A stretch of DNA of 38,212 bases from an uncultured Reyranella sp. (GTDB taxonomy: Bacteria > Pseudomonadota > Alphaproteobacteria > Reyranellales > Reyranellaceae), in NCBI GenBank assembly GCA_937919085.1, contig CALFRN010000101.1:1-38212 (forward strand), written 5' to 3'. The position numbers and the translations under genes were made by a program. Positions 1-8,645 of this stretch are shown piece by piece; positions within the stretch are counted from its first letter, which is position 1, and each line of letters opens with the position of its first letter. The notes beneath the pieces were generated by a model. It saw nothing but the letters and a program-made list of their open reading frames with translations. It ran no database searches and was not told the origin of the DNA.

Positions 1-2
1 CC

Positions 3-506
3 CGCCTGGAGATCCTCAACCCGGGCGCGGCGCTCTATGAGGTCGTCCAGGGAGATATCGACCCGGCACTGTTGTTTGACGCCGGCCCATTCGATCCGAC
101 TGGCAAGACCGAGCGCGTGAGGGAGTGGCTGAATGCCGAAGCCCATGATCGTCACCATCATCACAACCACACGCATCTGGATCGTTCGCGTCACGATGCA
201 CATATCGGTTCCTTCTGCCTGACCTTCGAGGAACCGCTGGAATGGGAACGCTTCAACCGCTGGCTGATGGCTGTGCGCGCGACGTGGGGTGACAGATTGC
301 TACGCGTAAAGGGTGTCCTGGATATCGTGGGCGAAAACCAGCCGCTGGTGATTCATGGCGTTCACCACACCTTTCATCCACCAACCCTGTTGGCACGCTG
401 GCCCGACGCCACCCGCCAGTCGAAGCTGGTGTTCATCACCCGCGACCTCGATCGCGCCACTGTCGAGGCGAGTTGGACCGAGGTCGAGCAGGCGCCCTCG
501 GGATAG
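3..506 (+). CDS. CobW/G3E-family GTPase, C-terminal part (5' end outside window)
   Basis: The frame is open from the window edge (first full codon at 3) and ends at TAG 504-506, giving 167 residues. The track start at 72 is only an internal Met. The second half matches the CobW C-terminal domain, including IHGVHHTFHPP, a signature of this family (YjiA/YeiR/ZNG1 type). These G3E GTPases insert or deliver metals (Zn, Co, Ni); the N-terminal GTPase domain with its Walker motifs lies upstream of the window. A His-rich linker, HDRHHHHNHTH, sits between the two domains and probably binds metal. It is convergent with the GST gene. Family is clear; the metal served cannot be read from this fragment. 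Confidence 0.9.
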   Translation, partial: RLEILNPGAALYEVVQGDIDPALLFDAGPFDPTGKTERVREWLNAEAHDRHHHHNHTHLDRSRHDAHIGSFCLTFEEPLEWERFNRWLMAVRATWGDRLLRVKGVLDIVGENQPLVIHGVHHTFHPPTLLARWPDATRQSKLVFITRDLDRATVEASWTEVEQAPSG

Positions 507-516
507 GCATGACGGA

Positions 517-548
517 GCGGCCGGCACCCCGACGAAGGCACCGGCCGC
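517..548. terminator. Possible bidirectional terminator hairpin between cobW-like and GST genes
   Basis: GCGGCCGG (517-524) and CCGGCCGC (541-548) form a perfect 8-bp GC stem around a 16-nt loop. It lies in the 59-nt gap between two convergent genes. No T-tract follows on either strand, so its efficiency as an intrinsic terminator is uncertain. Confidence 0.4.
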
Positions 549-565
549 GTGGCATGTCCCTGTAG

Positions 566-1192
566 CTACGCTGCGTCCTGTTGCGGCAGCAGGTCGGCAT
601 ACTTCTTGAAGCCGGGCAGCTTCTCGACCCGCCCCATCCAGGCCTTGACGTTCGCGTAGGGGGCCAGATCGATGGCGCCTTCCTCGGCATAGGCAACATC
701 GCCATAGACGGCGACATCGGCGATCGTCGCCTCATTGCCGACCAGGAAATGCGAACTGGCGAGCGAAGCGTCCAGCACCTTCAACGCATCGTTTGCCAGC
801 CCGGTGTAAAGCTGCAGGACATTGTCGTCGGCCTTCACGAAGCCGCGCTTGATGGCGCGCGGGCGATAGACGTTCGGCGCCAGGCGGTCGAACTCCCAGA
901 ACAGCCATTCGCGTACCCGCGCCTTCTCTTCAGTAGTCTTGCCTCCCATCTTGCCAAACTTGTCGGCGAGATAGAGCAGGATCGACCCGGACTGACAGAG
1001 CTTGAGATCACCATCCACCAGCGCCGGCACCTGGCCATAGCGGTTGACCGCGAGAAACTCGGGCTGCTTGTGGGCGCCGGCCCGCAGATCGACATGCTTG
1101 TAGGCGAAAGCCTGCCCCATCAAGGACATCGCGAGGCCGGCCTTGTAGGTCGGACCGCTCAGCCAAATGCCGTAAAGTGTCATCTTCGACAT
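566..1192 (-). CDS. Glutathione S-transferase family protein
   Basis: A 208-residue protein starting MSKMTLYG, the usual beta-strand opening of the thioredoxin-fold GST N-terminal domain. It is followed by the conserved cis-Pro segment (GQVPALVDGD) and the QSGSILLYLADKF helix (normally ESxAI..YL). The C-terminal half is the all-helical GST domain. The track ORF begins 22 codons earlier, but GGAG lies about 7 nt before the ATG at 1192, so I chose that start. GSTs conjugate glutathione to electrophiles or act as glutathione-dependent peroxidases or lyases; the substrate here is unknown. It is divergent from the VOC gene with a 101-nt shared upstream region. Confidence 0.9.
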   Translation of the reverse strand: MSKMTLYGIWLSGPTYKAGLAMSLMGQAFAYKHVDLRAGAHKQPEFLAVNRYGQVPALVDGDLKLCQSGSILLYLADKFGKMGGKTTEEKARVREWLFWEFDRLAPNVYRPRAIKRGFVKADDNVLQLYTGLANDALKVLDASLASSHFLVGNEATIADVAVYGDVAYAEEGAIDLAPYANVKAWMGRVEKLPGFKKYADLLPQQDAA

Positions 1193-1293
1193 ATTCTTGC
1201 TCCAACGTGACGGTGAACAGCGCGGACCTAGCATGCCCCCTGCGCGACCGCATCGCACTTGAGCGTGAGACCGCTAAGCCTGTATGACCGGGT

Positions 1294-2046
1294 ATGAAAA
1301 TTTCGGCGCGCGATATCGATCATCTCTCGGTGACCCATACCGATCCTGACGCCGCGGCCGCCAGGCTGCTGCAACTGGGCTTCAATCTCACGCCCGAAGG
1401 CGTGGAGCCACGCTGCATCTGTTTCCAGCCCGACCGCGACGACGTCCCCAACTATATCGAACTGCTCGGCGGCGACGCCACGCACTTCGCACTGGCGATG
1501 AATGTGGAGGAACTCGAAGGCGAGGAGCGCACGCACGCTTGGGAAACCGAGGATGGCTTCGAGGTCGATGCCGGCGTTGTCGTCGGTGAGAGCGGTGGTC
1601 CGCTGCGGTGGTTTCCGGTAAAGCACGAAACTCCCGATGCCTTCATGGAGCCGGAATGGATCGTCCATCCCAATGGCGCGCTCGGCCTGATGGCGATCCA
1701 TGCGGTTGCAGATAATCCCAGAGAGGCTGCGAAGGCACTGAAGACCGCCTGGGGCGGCCAGACCGAGGAGATCTTCGAAGGTTGCATGATGGTCAAGGCG
1801 GGCTCGGTCGAACTGCTGATCTGGTCGTCGCTCGCCTATCAGCTCGAATACAAGGCGCTGGAGGTCATGGCGCCGACCGAGCTGCCGGTCATTGTGGGCG
1901 CCGCCATCGCGATCGAACGTTCCCGCCCGCTGCAGGCACTGCTGCGTGCCAACAACGTGTCTTTCGCGCTGACCGAAGGCGATCGCGTGCTGATCGCTCC
2001 CGAACAGACCGGCGGCCTGATGATCGAATTCATGCCGCAAACATAG
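1294..2046 (+). CDS. VOC-superfamily glyoxalase-like protein
   Basis: A 250-residue cytoplasmic protein opening ARDIDHLSVTHTDPDAAA, the typical first strand and helix of a vicinal-oxygen-chelate domain in which His is a metal ligand. It has a second, weaker repeat in the C-terminal half, ending GGLMIEFMPQT, where the E near a final strand is also typical. The length fits the two-module glyoxalase-like family rather than lactoylglutathione lyase (about 130-180 residues). Reaction unknown; VOC members include glyoxalases, ring-cleavage dioxygenases and resistance proteins. It is divergent from the GST gene, so both may act on reactive electrophiles (inference). Confidence 0.8.
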   Translation: MKISARDIDHLSVTHTDPDAAAARLLQLGFNLTPEGVEPRCICFQPDRDDVPNYIELLGGDATHFALAMNVEELEGEERTHAWETEDGFEVDAGVVVGESGGPLRWFPVKHETPDAFMEPEWIVHPNGALGLMAIHAVADNPREAAKALKTAWGGQTEEIFEGCMMVKAGSVELLIWSSLAYQLEYKALEVMAPTELPVIVGAAIAIERSRPLQALLRANNVSFALTEGDRVLIAPEQTGGLMIEFMPQT

Positions 2047-2056
2047 AAGCCCGCGC

Positions 2057-2824
2057 CTAAAAGGCAGGAACCGGCGCCTGGGGAACATCCTTCCAGAATT
2101 CGGGATCGTGGCCGAAGAACAGCTTCGCACCACCCTTCTCCAGCGCGGCCAGGCGATCGAGTGAAGTCAGCATCTGCTCCCGGTCGTAGACAAAGCGCGG
2201 CAGCCGGCGTTCGCGCAGGCTGCGGCAGAAGTAGCAGGCGTCGCCGGTCAGCACGATCTCTCCACGCTCGGTCCGGACCTTCAGAGATTGATGGCCCGGC
2301 GTGTGGCCATAGGTCGGCAGACACACCACGCTGCCGTCGCCGAACAGATCGTACTCACCCTCGATCTGCCTCACCGGATGGCCGTGGTCGAAATCGGCCT
2401 TGAAAAGGCCAACCTTGGCCGCGGTCTCGGGATCCTGCGCCGCCTGCCATTCGCGCCGCTGCACGACTATCGTGGCGTTGGGCACCAGCTCATTGCCGCC
2501 AGCATGATCGAAGTGAAGGTGTGAATTCACGACATAGTCGACCTTGCCCGGGTCACGGTCAAAGGCCTCGAGGCGTGATTTCACGTCATCCGCCTCTCCA
2601 TACTGTTCGAAGCCGAAGATGCGCGCCACGCGTTCGCCCATCCGGCCGGCGGCGTCGGTGCGGCACTGCGGGTGCATGCCGGTATCGAACAAGGCGCGGC
2701 CTTTCGGATGTTCGATCAGGTAAGAAGGGATCGGCAGCGCCACCTGTCCATCTTCGCCTTCGATCATATCCTTCAGTCGGCCGACGAGGCGGCCACAGGT
2801 CATGGCATACACTTTTGCCGTCAT
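2057..2824 (-). CDS. N-acyl-homoserine-lactonase-like metallo-beta-lactamase-fold hydrolase
   Basis: A 255-residue protein with the dinuclear zinc motif SHLHFDHAGG (H102, H104, D106, H107), a third His in GHTPGHQSL (H178), D195 in GDACYF and a C-terminal GHDPEFW. The D-A-x-Y arrangement (D195, Y198) matches the Asp and Tyr of the AiiA-type lactonases that open the homoserine-lactone ring of quorum signals. The start at 2824 is supported by GGAGG about 5 nt upstream; the track ORF starts 11 codons earlier. No signal peptide, so it is cytoplasmic. It is divergent from the secreted protein at 2860 with only 35 nt between the starts. Other lactones are possible substrates. Confidence 0.82.
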   Translation of the reverse strand: MTAKVYAMTCGRLVGRLKDMIEGEDGQVALPIPSYLIEHPKGRALFDTGMHPQCRTDAAGRMGERVARIFGFEQYGEADDVKSRLEAFDRDPGKVDYVVNSHLHFDHAGGNELVPNATIVVQRREWQAAQDPETAAKVGLFKADFDHGHPVRQIEGEYDLFGDGSVVCLPTYGHTPGHQSLKVRTERGEIVLTGDACYFCRSLRERRLPRFVYDREQMLTSLDRLAALEKGGAKLFFGHDPEFWKDVPQAPVPAF

Positions 2825-2859
2825 CGTTCCTCCGCTTTCATCTGACCACGCTAACACAT

Positions 2860-4038
2860 ATGATTCGCGTCATGCGTCTTCCGATCAGCCTCATCCTCGT
2901 CCTGCTCTGCAGCCCAGCCTTGGCCCAGCCGCAGCCACGCACCGCCCTCGACATCGCGCTGCCGCCGCCTCCGGAGCATCAGCTCTCGGGCTTCGGCCCG
3001 CCGGGCCGGCTGGCGATCGGTGCCGACGGCACTCACTACATCGTCCTGTCGAGTTTTCAGCCTTCAGCCGACGGCATTCTCCCGGCACGTAGCGCCCGGA
3101 TCGAGCTGCTGGCCTACAATCGCGATGGCACTCAGAAGTTTCGCACCCTGCTGCCGGTGCAGGCCGGCATCGGGCCGCGTGGCTTCAACGCCTCTTCGCT
3201 CGGCGTCGCCGCGATGCCCTCGGGCGAGACTGCGATTTTCCTCAGCAGCTCCAACCAGGCGATGGCATTGCCGCAGGGCGAGCGATCGGTGACGTCGATC
3301 TACCGCCTCACGGCCGGCGGCGCCGTGCGGCGTTCGACTCCGGTGCCGCCGGCGGTCCCCGGCAATCCGGCCTCCTACTACCAAACCAAGTTCTACCTCC
3401 CGACATCGGACAGCGGACTGCTGGTCGGCGGCGGCTTCGGGCCCGGCCCGTTCAACTGGTGGATCGGCAAGTTCGATTCCGAGGGCCGGCGTTTGTGGCA
3501 GGCAGGGCCTGGCCCCGGCTACCCGGAGGACGTCTACGGGCTCGCGCTGAAGGCCGAAGGCAGCATCTCTGCTGCGGTGCAGGAGATCGAGCGCGTCCAG
3601 GCACTCAGCCAGTGGTACATCGCGCGCTTCGCGGCCGACGGCACCCTGCGGGACCGCACGCCTTTCAATACCCAGGGCACGTCGTTCGCCCTTCTGCCCG
3701 GAGGCTGGGTATCGGCGCTGTCGCGTTTTGACACCGCGCGACCGCCCGAGATCGTGCGCCTCGACGAACTGGGCAACGTGACCGGCCGCGCACCATGGCA
3801 CTACGGCCAGACGCGTCGCATGATCGCCGACGGCAACGGGTTCGCGGCGGTCGTCTGCGACACGATCGATGGCCCGCCCTGTTACGTCGTGCGCGCGGCG
3901 GTCGACGGCAAGGTACGCTGGCAGAGTGCGCCGGCAACAATCAGCGACATCGCGCGGACCCCCGACGGCCAGATCGCGGCCGTCCTCTGGTCGGATGACG
4001 GGTTGTCGGCGCGGCTCGTCCGCTACGCCGATCCCTGA
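2860..4038 (+). CDS. Secreted protein with beta-propeller-like repeats, function unknown
   Basis: A 392-residue protein. The track ORF runs back to 2521, but that part is antisense to the lactonase gene. The start at 2860 (or Met5 at 2872) gives a clean signal peptide ending SPALAQ, so export to the periplasm or beyond is likely. The mature part holds at least six spaced motifs of the form strand + DG/GG + strand: AYNRDGTQKF, RLTAGGAVRR, KFDSEGRRLW, RFAADGTLRD, RLDELGNVTG and RAAVDGKVRW. Such spacing is typical of WD40/PQQ/NHL-like propeller blades. I recognise no catalytic motif. It is convergent with gatB, with a 3-nt gap. Confidence 0.75.
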   Translation: MIRVMRLPISLILVLLCSPALAQPQPRTALDIALPPPPEHQLSGFGPPGRLAIGADGTHYIVLSSFQPSADGILPARSARIELLAYNRDGTQKFRTLLPVQAGIGPRGFNASSLGVAAMPSGETAIFLSSSNQAMALPQGERSVTSIYRLTAGGAVRRSTPVPPAVPGNPASYYQTKFYLPTSDSGLLVGGGFGPGPFNWWIGKFDSEGRRLWQAGPGPGYPEDVYGLALKAEGSISAAVQEIERVQALSQWYIARFAADGTLRDRTPFNTQGTSFALLPGGWVSALSRFDTARPPEIVRLDELGNVTGRAPWHYGQTRRMIADGNGFAAVVCDTIDGPPCYVVRAAVDGKVRWQSAPATISDIARTPDGQIAAVLWSDDGLSARLVRYADP

Positions 4039-4041
4039 TCC

Positions 4042-5490
4042 TCAGGCGTCGAGCGCCTTCTTGAGCAGTTCGTTGACGATCTTGGGGTTGGCCTTGCCGC
4101 CGGTCGACTTCATGACCTGACCAACGAACCAGCCCATCAGTGCGGGCTTGGCCTTGTAGGCCGTGACCTGGCCGGGATTGGCGTCGATCACCGCCTTGAT
4201 CGCAGCCTCGATGGCGCCGGTATCGGTGACCTGCTTGAGGCCGCGTTCCTCGACCAGCACGGCCGGATCCTTGCCTGTCTCTTCCATGGCAACGAACAGA
4301 TCCTTGGCGATACGGCCGGAGATCGTACCATCTGCCTGCAGGTCCAGAAGCTTTCCCAGATTGGCAGCGCTGATCGGCGATGTCTCGAAAGTCGCGCCGC
4401 GTCGATTCAGCATGGCGAAGAAATCGCCTGTCACCAGGTTGGCAGCCTGCTTGGCATCGCGCCCCTTGGCGACGGCCTCGAAGAACTCCGCAGTCTCCTT
4501 TTCCGCGATCAGCACGCCGGCATCGTAAGGAGAGAGGCCATATTCCTTGATATAGCGGTTCTTCCGCGCGTCCGGCAGTTCCGGCAACGTGGCGCGGATC
4601 CTGTCGACATAGTCTTGAGTGAATATCAGCGGCAGCAGATCCGGATCGGGAAAGTAGCGGTAGTCGTGGGCGTCCTCCTTGGAGCGCATCGAGCGGGTCT
4701 CGCCACGGCCGGGATCGAACAGCCGGGTTTCCTGCACGATCCTGCCGCCGCCCTCGATGATCTCGACCTGGCGGCGCGCCTCATACTCGATGGCCTGCTT
4801 CACGAAGCGGATCGAATTCACGTTCTTGATCTCGCAACGCGTGCCCAGCTCGTCGCCCGGCCTGCGCACAGAAACATTGACGTCGCAGCGCATCGAGCCT
4901 TCGTCCATGTTGCCGTCGCAAGTGCCGAGATAGCGCACGATCGAACGCAGCTTGGTCAGATACGCCGCGGCTTCGTCGGCGTTGCGCATGTCGGGCCGGC
5001 TGACGATCTCCATCAGCGCCACGCCCGACCTGTTCAGGTCGACATAGGTCTGGCTCGGGTGCTGATCGTGCAGGCTCTTGCCGGCATCCTGCTCAAGATG
5101 CAGGCGCTCAATCCCGATCGTCCTGGTCGCTCCGCCTGCCAGGTCGATCTCGACGGCACCCTCGCCCACGATCGGGTCCTTGTACTGCGAGATCTGGTAG
5201 CCCGCCGGCAGGTCGGCATAGAAGTAATTCTTGCGGTCGAACACCGAGCGCAGGTTGATCCGGGCGTTGAGGCCGAGGCCGGTACGCACCGCCTGCTCGA
5301 CGCAGCGCTCATTGATCACCGGCAGCATGCCCGGCATGGCGGCGTCGACCAGCGACACCTGGGTGTTGGGTTCGGCGCCGAACACCGTCGGAGCGCCGGA
5401 AAAGAGCTTGGCATCGGAAACGACCTGGGCATGGACTTCCAGCCCCAGGACAATCTCCCAATCGCCGGTTTCGCCTTTGATCAGTGACAT
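4042..5490 (-). CDS. gatB: Asp-tRNA(Asn)/Glu-tRNA(Gln) amidotransferase subunit B
   Basis: A 482-residue protein starting [23 protein letters not shown]. It carries the GatB hallmarks: [24 protein letters not shown], and the [17 protein letters not shown] segment, followed by the tRNA-binding helical and YqeY-like tail. In the GatCAB complex GatB activates the mischarged Glu-tRNA(Gln) or Asp-tRNA(Asn) with ATP and transfers ammonia produced by GatA. The open frame extends 28 codons upstream, but that part does not look like GatB and has no clear ribosome-binding site. The gene is separated from gatC-gatA (9165-10958) by two unrelated genes and an intergenic stretch. Confidence 0.97.
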   Translation of the reverse strand: MSLIKGETGDWEIVLGLEVHAQVVSDAKLFSGAPTVFGAEPNTQVSLVDAAMPGMLPVINERCVEQAVRTGLGLNARINLRSVFDRKNYFYADLPAGYQISQYKDPIVGEGAVEIDLAGGATRTIGIERLHLEQDAGKSLHDQHPSQTYVDLNRSGVALMEIVSRPDMRNADEAAAYLTKLRSIVRYLGTCDGNMDEGSMRCDVNVSVRRPGDELGTRCEIKNVNSIRFVKQAIEYEARRQVEIIEGGGRIVQETRLFDPGRGETRSMRSKEDAHDYRYFPDPDLLPLIFTQDYVDRIRATLPELPDARKNRYIKEYGLSPYDAGVLIAEKETAEFFEAVAKGRDAKQAANLVTGDFFAMLNRRGATFETSPISAANLGKLLDLQADGTISGRIAKDLFVAMEETGKDPAVLVEERGLKQVTDTGAIEAAIKAVIDANPGQVTAYKAKPALMGWFVGQVMKSTGGKANPKIVNELLKKALDA

Positions 5491-5604
5491 GCCGGGTAGA
5501 TACGGAATTTGGCCGCCCTTGGCAAAAAGAACGTTCTGGACGCCGCCACCGGGACTCCGGAGACCTTTCATCAAGCTGCAGTGCCTGAGTTCAGGACCAT
5601 CCCG

Positions 5605-5739
5605 TCATGCCTTGCGCGCAACATCGGGCAGCGGAACATCGGGCTTTCCAAAGTTCAAACTGCTGAAGTAAGAACCTGCGCATCCGGCGAGCTCGTCGGG
5701 TCCGCCGCCAATAAGGCATGAGTTCAGGAAGGTTTTCAT
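5605..5739 (-). CDS. Possible small ORF (44 aa) antisense to the Bug-gene leader
   Basis: Reading from an ATG at 5739 (overlapping the Bug start on the other strand) gives MKTFLNSCLIGG...ending DVARKA. The composition looks protein-like, with few rare codons, and a Cys near residue 8. No ribosome-binding site is clear, and the stretch is also the leader of the divergent Bug gene, so it could be chance coding. Included only as a candidate. Confidence 0.2.
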   Translation of the reverse strand: MKTFLNSCLIGGGPDELAGCAGSYFSSLNFGKPDVPLPDVARKA

Positions 5740-6718
5740 GGTGACTTTCAAACGCCGATCGTTGCTCGCGGGCGCCGCCGCCGCGCTGAGCGCCCCCACC
5801 GTCGTCCGCGCTCAAACTGCGGGCGACTGGCCCAAGGGTCCAATCAAGATCGTTGTCCCCTTCCCGCCGGGCGGCTCGACCGATCCGGTGGCGCGCATCA
5901 TCCAGACCAAGTTGATCGAAAATACCGGCTGGCAAGTCGTGGTCGACAATAAGCCAGGTGGCGCCAGTGTCGTTGGCGCCAATGTTGCTGCCAAGTCGGC
6001 ACCCGACGGCCAGACCTGGATGGTCACGTTCGACAGCCACATCCTCAATCCGGCCTTCACGCCAAATCTGCCGTACAAGGACTCCGATCTCGCAAACGTC
6101 ATGCTGATCGGCCGCACGCCACAGACGATCGCGGCGCATCCCGACCGGCCCTACAAGACCTTCGCCGACGTGGTGGCGGATGCCAAGGCCCGGCCCGGCA
6201 AGGTGAGCTTTGGCGTGCTGGGCGGCAGTCAGGCGCTGGTGCTGGCCAACCTCATAAAGAAAGAGAACGGCATCGACCTCAATCTGATTCCCTACAAGGG
6301 CGGCGGGCCGCTGGTACAGGATCTGCTGAGCGGCGTCACCGACATCGGCATTTCGAGCCTGACCTCTTTCAGCCCGCACATTCGCGCCAACAAGATCCGT
6401 GCGATCGCCGTAACCGGCGACAAGCGCACGCCGGCGTTGCCCGACACGCCAACGCTTGCGGAACTGGGCGTCAAGAGCTTCCCTTCCTACTCGTGGTGGG
6501 GTGTGTATGCACCAGCCGGCGTGCCGCGCCCGCTCATCGACCGTATGAATGCCGAGATCAAGAAGGCCGTGCAGTCGCCCGACGTAACGCAGAAGTTCAT
6601 CGAACAGTTCAACATGGAGATCCTGACCACCTCGCCCGAGGACTTCGCCGCTTACCAGAAAAGCGAGCAGGACCGCTGGTTCAAGGTCATCAGTGACAAC
6701 AACATCAAGGGTGATTGA
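5738..6718 (+). CDS. Bug/TctC-family periplasmic solute-binding receptor
   Basis: A 326-residue protein with a twin-arginine-like signal (KRRSLLAGAAAALS, cleavage near VRA-Q). It has the family segments WPKGPIKIVVPFPPGGSTD near the mature N terminus, NKPGGASVVGANVAAKS, and LNLIPYKGGGPLVQDLLSG. These receptors bind carboxylates or similar small organics for the tripartite tricarboxylate transporter (TctAB). No TctA/TctB gene is visible here, which is common for orphan Bug receptors. AGGAAGG about 6-7 nt upstream supports the start. It lies next to, and convergent with, an N-acyl-D-amino-acid deacylase-like gene, so an amino-acid derivative is a possible ligand (inference). Confidence 0.93.
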   Translation: MVTFKRRSLLAGAAAALSAPTVVRAQTAGDWPKGPIKIVVPFPPGGSTDPVARIIQTKLIENTGWQVVVDNKPGGASVVGANVAAKSAPDGQTWMVTFDSHILNPAFTPNLPYKDSDLANVMLIGRTPQTIAAHPDRPYKTFADVVADAKARPGKVSFGVLGGSQALVLANLIKKENGIDLNLIPYKGGGPLVQDLLSGVTDIGISSLTSFSPHIRANKIRAIAVTGDKRTPALPDTPTLAELGVKSFPSYSWWGVYAPAGVPRPLIDRMNAEIKKAVQSPDVTQKFIEQFNMEILTTSPEDFAAYQKSEQDRWFKVISDNNIKGD

Positions 6719-6740
6719 CGGCAAATCCGGCCGCCCTGTG

Positions 6741-6762
6741 GCGAAGTCGAAGCCGGCTTCGC
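6741..6762. terminator. Possible terminator hairpin between Bug receptor and deacylase genes
   Basis: GCGAAG (6741-6746) pairs with CTTCGC (6757-6762). An alternative pairing is the 14-bp perfect palindrome CGAAGCCGGCTTCG nested inside the same stretch. It lies in the 71-nt gap between convergent genes. No T-run follows. Confidence 0.35.
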
Positions 6763-6789
6763 GTCGCGCAGGCTGACAGACCTCGTCGA

Positions 6790-8508
6790 TCAGCCAGCCT
6801 GAGGGCCCCTGACCAGCCGCCCCGGCAGTGCGCCCGTCGCCTCGCCGTCGCGATAGGTGACGGCACCGGAGACGATGGTGGCACGATAGCCTCGCGCTTT
6901 TTGCAGCAGGCGTTTGCCGCCGGCCGGCAGGTCCCATTTCATCACCGGCGCTTCGACGCGCAGCCGGTCGAAGTCGATGACGTTCAGGTCGGCCTTCTGA
7001 CCCTGCGCAATCCTGCCACGGTCATCCAGACCGACGGCACGGGCGTTGTCGAGGGTATGGCGCTTGACCAGCCACGACACATCCAGCGTGCCGCTCGCAC
7101 GATCACGGCCCCAATGGGCCAAAAGAGAGGTCGGGAACGAACCGTCGGAGATCAGCCCGACGTGGGCGCCACCGTCGCCCAGCCCGATCAAAGTGTGCGG
7201 GCTCTGCATCATCTCCTTGCAGCAATCGAGATTGTAGGCGGCATAGTTGGCAAAGGGCGCAAAGACGAAATTCTTGCCCTCGCCCTCGATCAGGTAGTCG
7301 TACACCACCTCGCGCGGGTCGCGATTCTCGCGACGCGCACGGGCGCCAAAGGAATTCTCTTTGGCCGGCTCGTAGTCCGGCGGATCGCCCAGCGGGAACA
7401 TACGGTCGAAGTCGGTAAGGCGGGCTGCCATCTCCGAGCGCAGCGGCTGGTGGGCCTCCGCGAGGATCCGGGCGCGGAATGCCGGGTCACGTAGCATGGC
7501 GAGGCGCTCGGCCACGGTCTTGTGCTGGATCGCCTTGTAGGACGGGCACATCGAGAACGGAATGCGACTCGCCTGCAGACCCTGCAACACACCGATCGGT
7601 CGCGGCGCCACCTGGGCCTTGGCGCTATGGCCATTGGCGACCAACCCTTCGACCATGCCGAGCAGGCGGCGCCAGCCGTCGGGACGGCCGTGGTTCTGGG
7701 CCAGCGAAACCGAGAACGGCCGGCCCGACGCGGCAAGCAGCCGGTCGATCATGGCGAATTCGCTTTTGGCATCGGGGGTGTTGAAGTCGGAGATGAACTC
7801 GATCACCCCCGAGCCCGCGTCCTTCATGCCCATGGCAATCCCCATCAACTCCGCCTCGGAGGCGCGCAGCGACGGGGTCGGGTCGCCCTTCACCGTTCTA
7901 TGGTTGAGGGTCCGCGAGGTCGAGAAGCCGAGCGCGCCGTCACGCATCGCCTCCGCGGTGAGCGTCCTCATCCGCGCCACTTCCTCCGGCGTCGCCTCTT
8001 CCAGGCGGGCGGCGCGCTCACCCATGACGAACACGCGCAACGCGCCGTGCGGCAGTTGTGCGCCGAGATCCATGTCGCGCGGCCTGGCCGCCAGCGCATC
8101 GAGATACTGGCCGAACGATTCCCATGACCAGCTCAGCCCTTCGTCGAGGGCGGCGCCGGGAATGTCCTCGACGCCTTCCATCAGTTCGATCAGGCGCTGG
8201 CGGTCCTCGATCTTCACCGGCGCGAAGCCGACGCCGCAATTGCCCATCACCGCCGTGGTGACACCGTGCCAGCTCGAGGGCTGCAGGTGCGAATCCCAGG
8301 TCGCCTGGCCGTCGTAGTGAGTGTGGATGTCGACGAAGCCCGGTGTGACCAGCAGCCCCCGGGCGTCGATCTCCTCCGCGCCGCTTCCGGCGACCTTGCC
8401 GATGGCGGCGATCCTGCCATCAGCTACCGCGACGTCGGCTTGCCTGATCGCGGAACCGGTGCCATCCGCCACGTTGCCGCCCCGCACCACCAAATCGAAT
8501 TCCGGCAT
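6790..8508 (-). CDS. N-acyl-D-amino-acid deacylase-like amidohydrolase
   Basis: A 572-residue enzyme. MPEFDLVVRGGNVADGTG is the usual small beta-sandwich opening, followed by GFVDIHTHYDGQ (HxH metal ligands), GNCGVGFAP (the Cys ligand typical of D-aminoacylases) and LGDGGAHVGLISDGSF (the catalytic Asp region). The C terminus closes the sandwich (GQKADLNVIDFDRL). These enzymes split N-acyl groups from D-amino acids or related amides in the cytoplasm. The track ORF begins 55 codons upstream; GGAGG about 7-8 nt before the ATG at 8508 fixes the start. Members called dihydropyrimidinase or D-aminoacylase are hard to separate by sequence, so substrate is open. Confidence 0.88.
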   Translation of the reverse strand: MPEFDLVVRGGNVADGTGSAIRQADVAVADGRIAAIGKVAGSGAEEIDARGLLVTPGFVDIHTHYDGQATWDSHLQPSSWHGVTTAVMGNCGVGFAPVKIEDRQRLIELMEGVEDIPGAALDEGLSWSWESFGQYLDALAARPRDMDLGAQLPHGALRVFVMGERAARLEEATPEEVARMRTLTAEAMRDGALGFSTSRTLNHRTVKGDPTPSLRASEAELMGIAMGMKDAGSGVIEFISDFNTPDAKSEFAMIDRLLAASGRPFSVSLAQNHGRPDGWRRLLGMVEGLVANGHSAKAQVAPRPIGVLQGLQASRIPFSMCPSYKAIQHKTVAERLAMLRDPAFRARILAEAHQPLRSEMAARLTDFDRMFPLGDPPDYEPAKENSFGARARRENRDPREVVYDYLIEGEGKNFVFAPFANYAAYNLDCCKEMMQSPHTLIGLGDGGAHVGLISDGSFPTSLLAHWGRDRASGTLDVSWLVKRHTLDNARAVGLDDRGRIAQGQKADLNVIDFDRLRVEAPVMKWDLPAGGKRLLQKARGYRATIVSGAVTYRDGEATGALPGRLVRGPQAG

Positions 8509-8645
8509 GACCGTTCCTCCCGATTTGCCCGCAATGTAACCCAGGCTCGATCGGCGAACGTCACCCGACCACAGGGAATTGCCGCATCGCGGCTGCCCCG
8601 TCAGCGCCTTGCCGGCACCTCGCCCGTCCGCCGGACTCGGCCCCC

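Noticed and set aside
2521-2859. N-terminal extension of the 2521-4038 ORF
   Set aside because: Overlaps the lactonase gene on the other strand and would bury the signal peptide; the real start is about 2860.
5591-6937. 448-aa minus-strand ORF
   Set aside because: Antisense to the Bug receptor, which has a signal peptide and family motifs.
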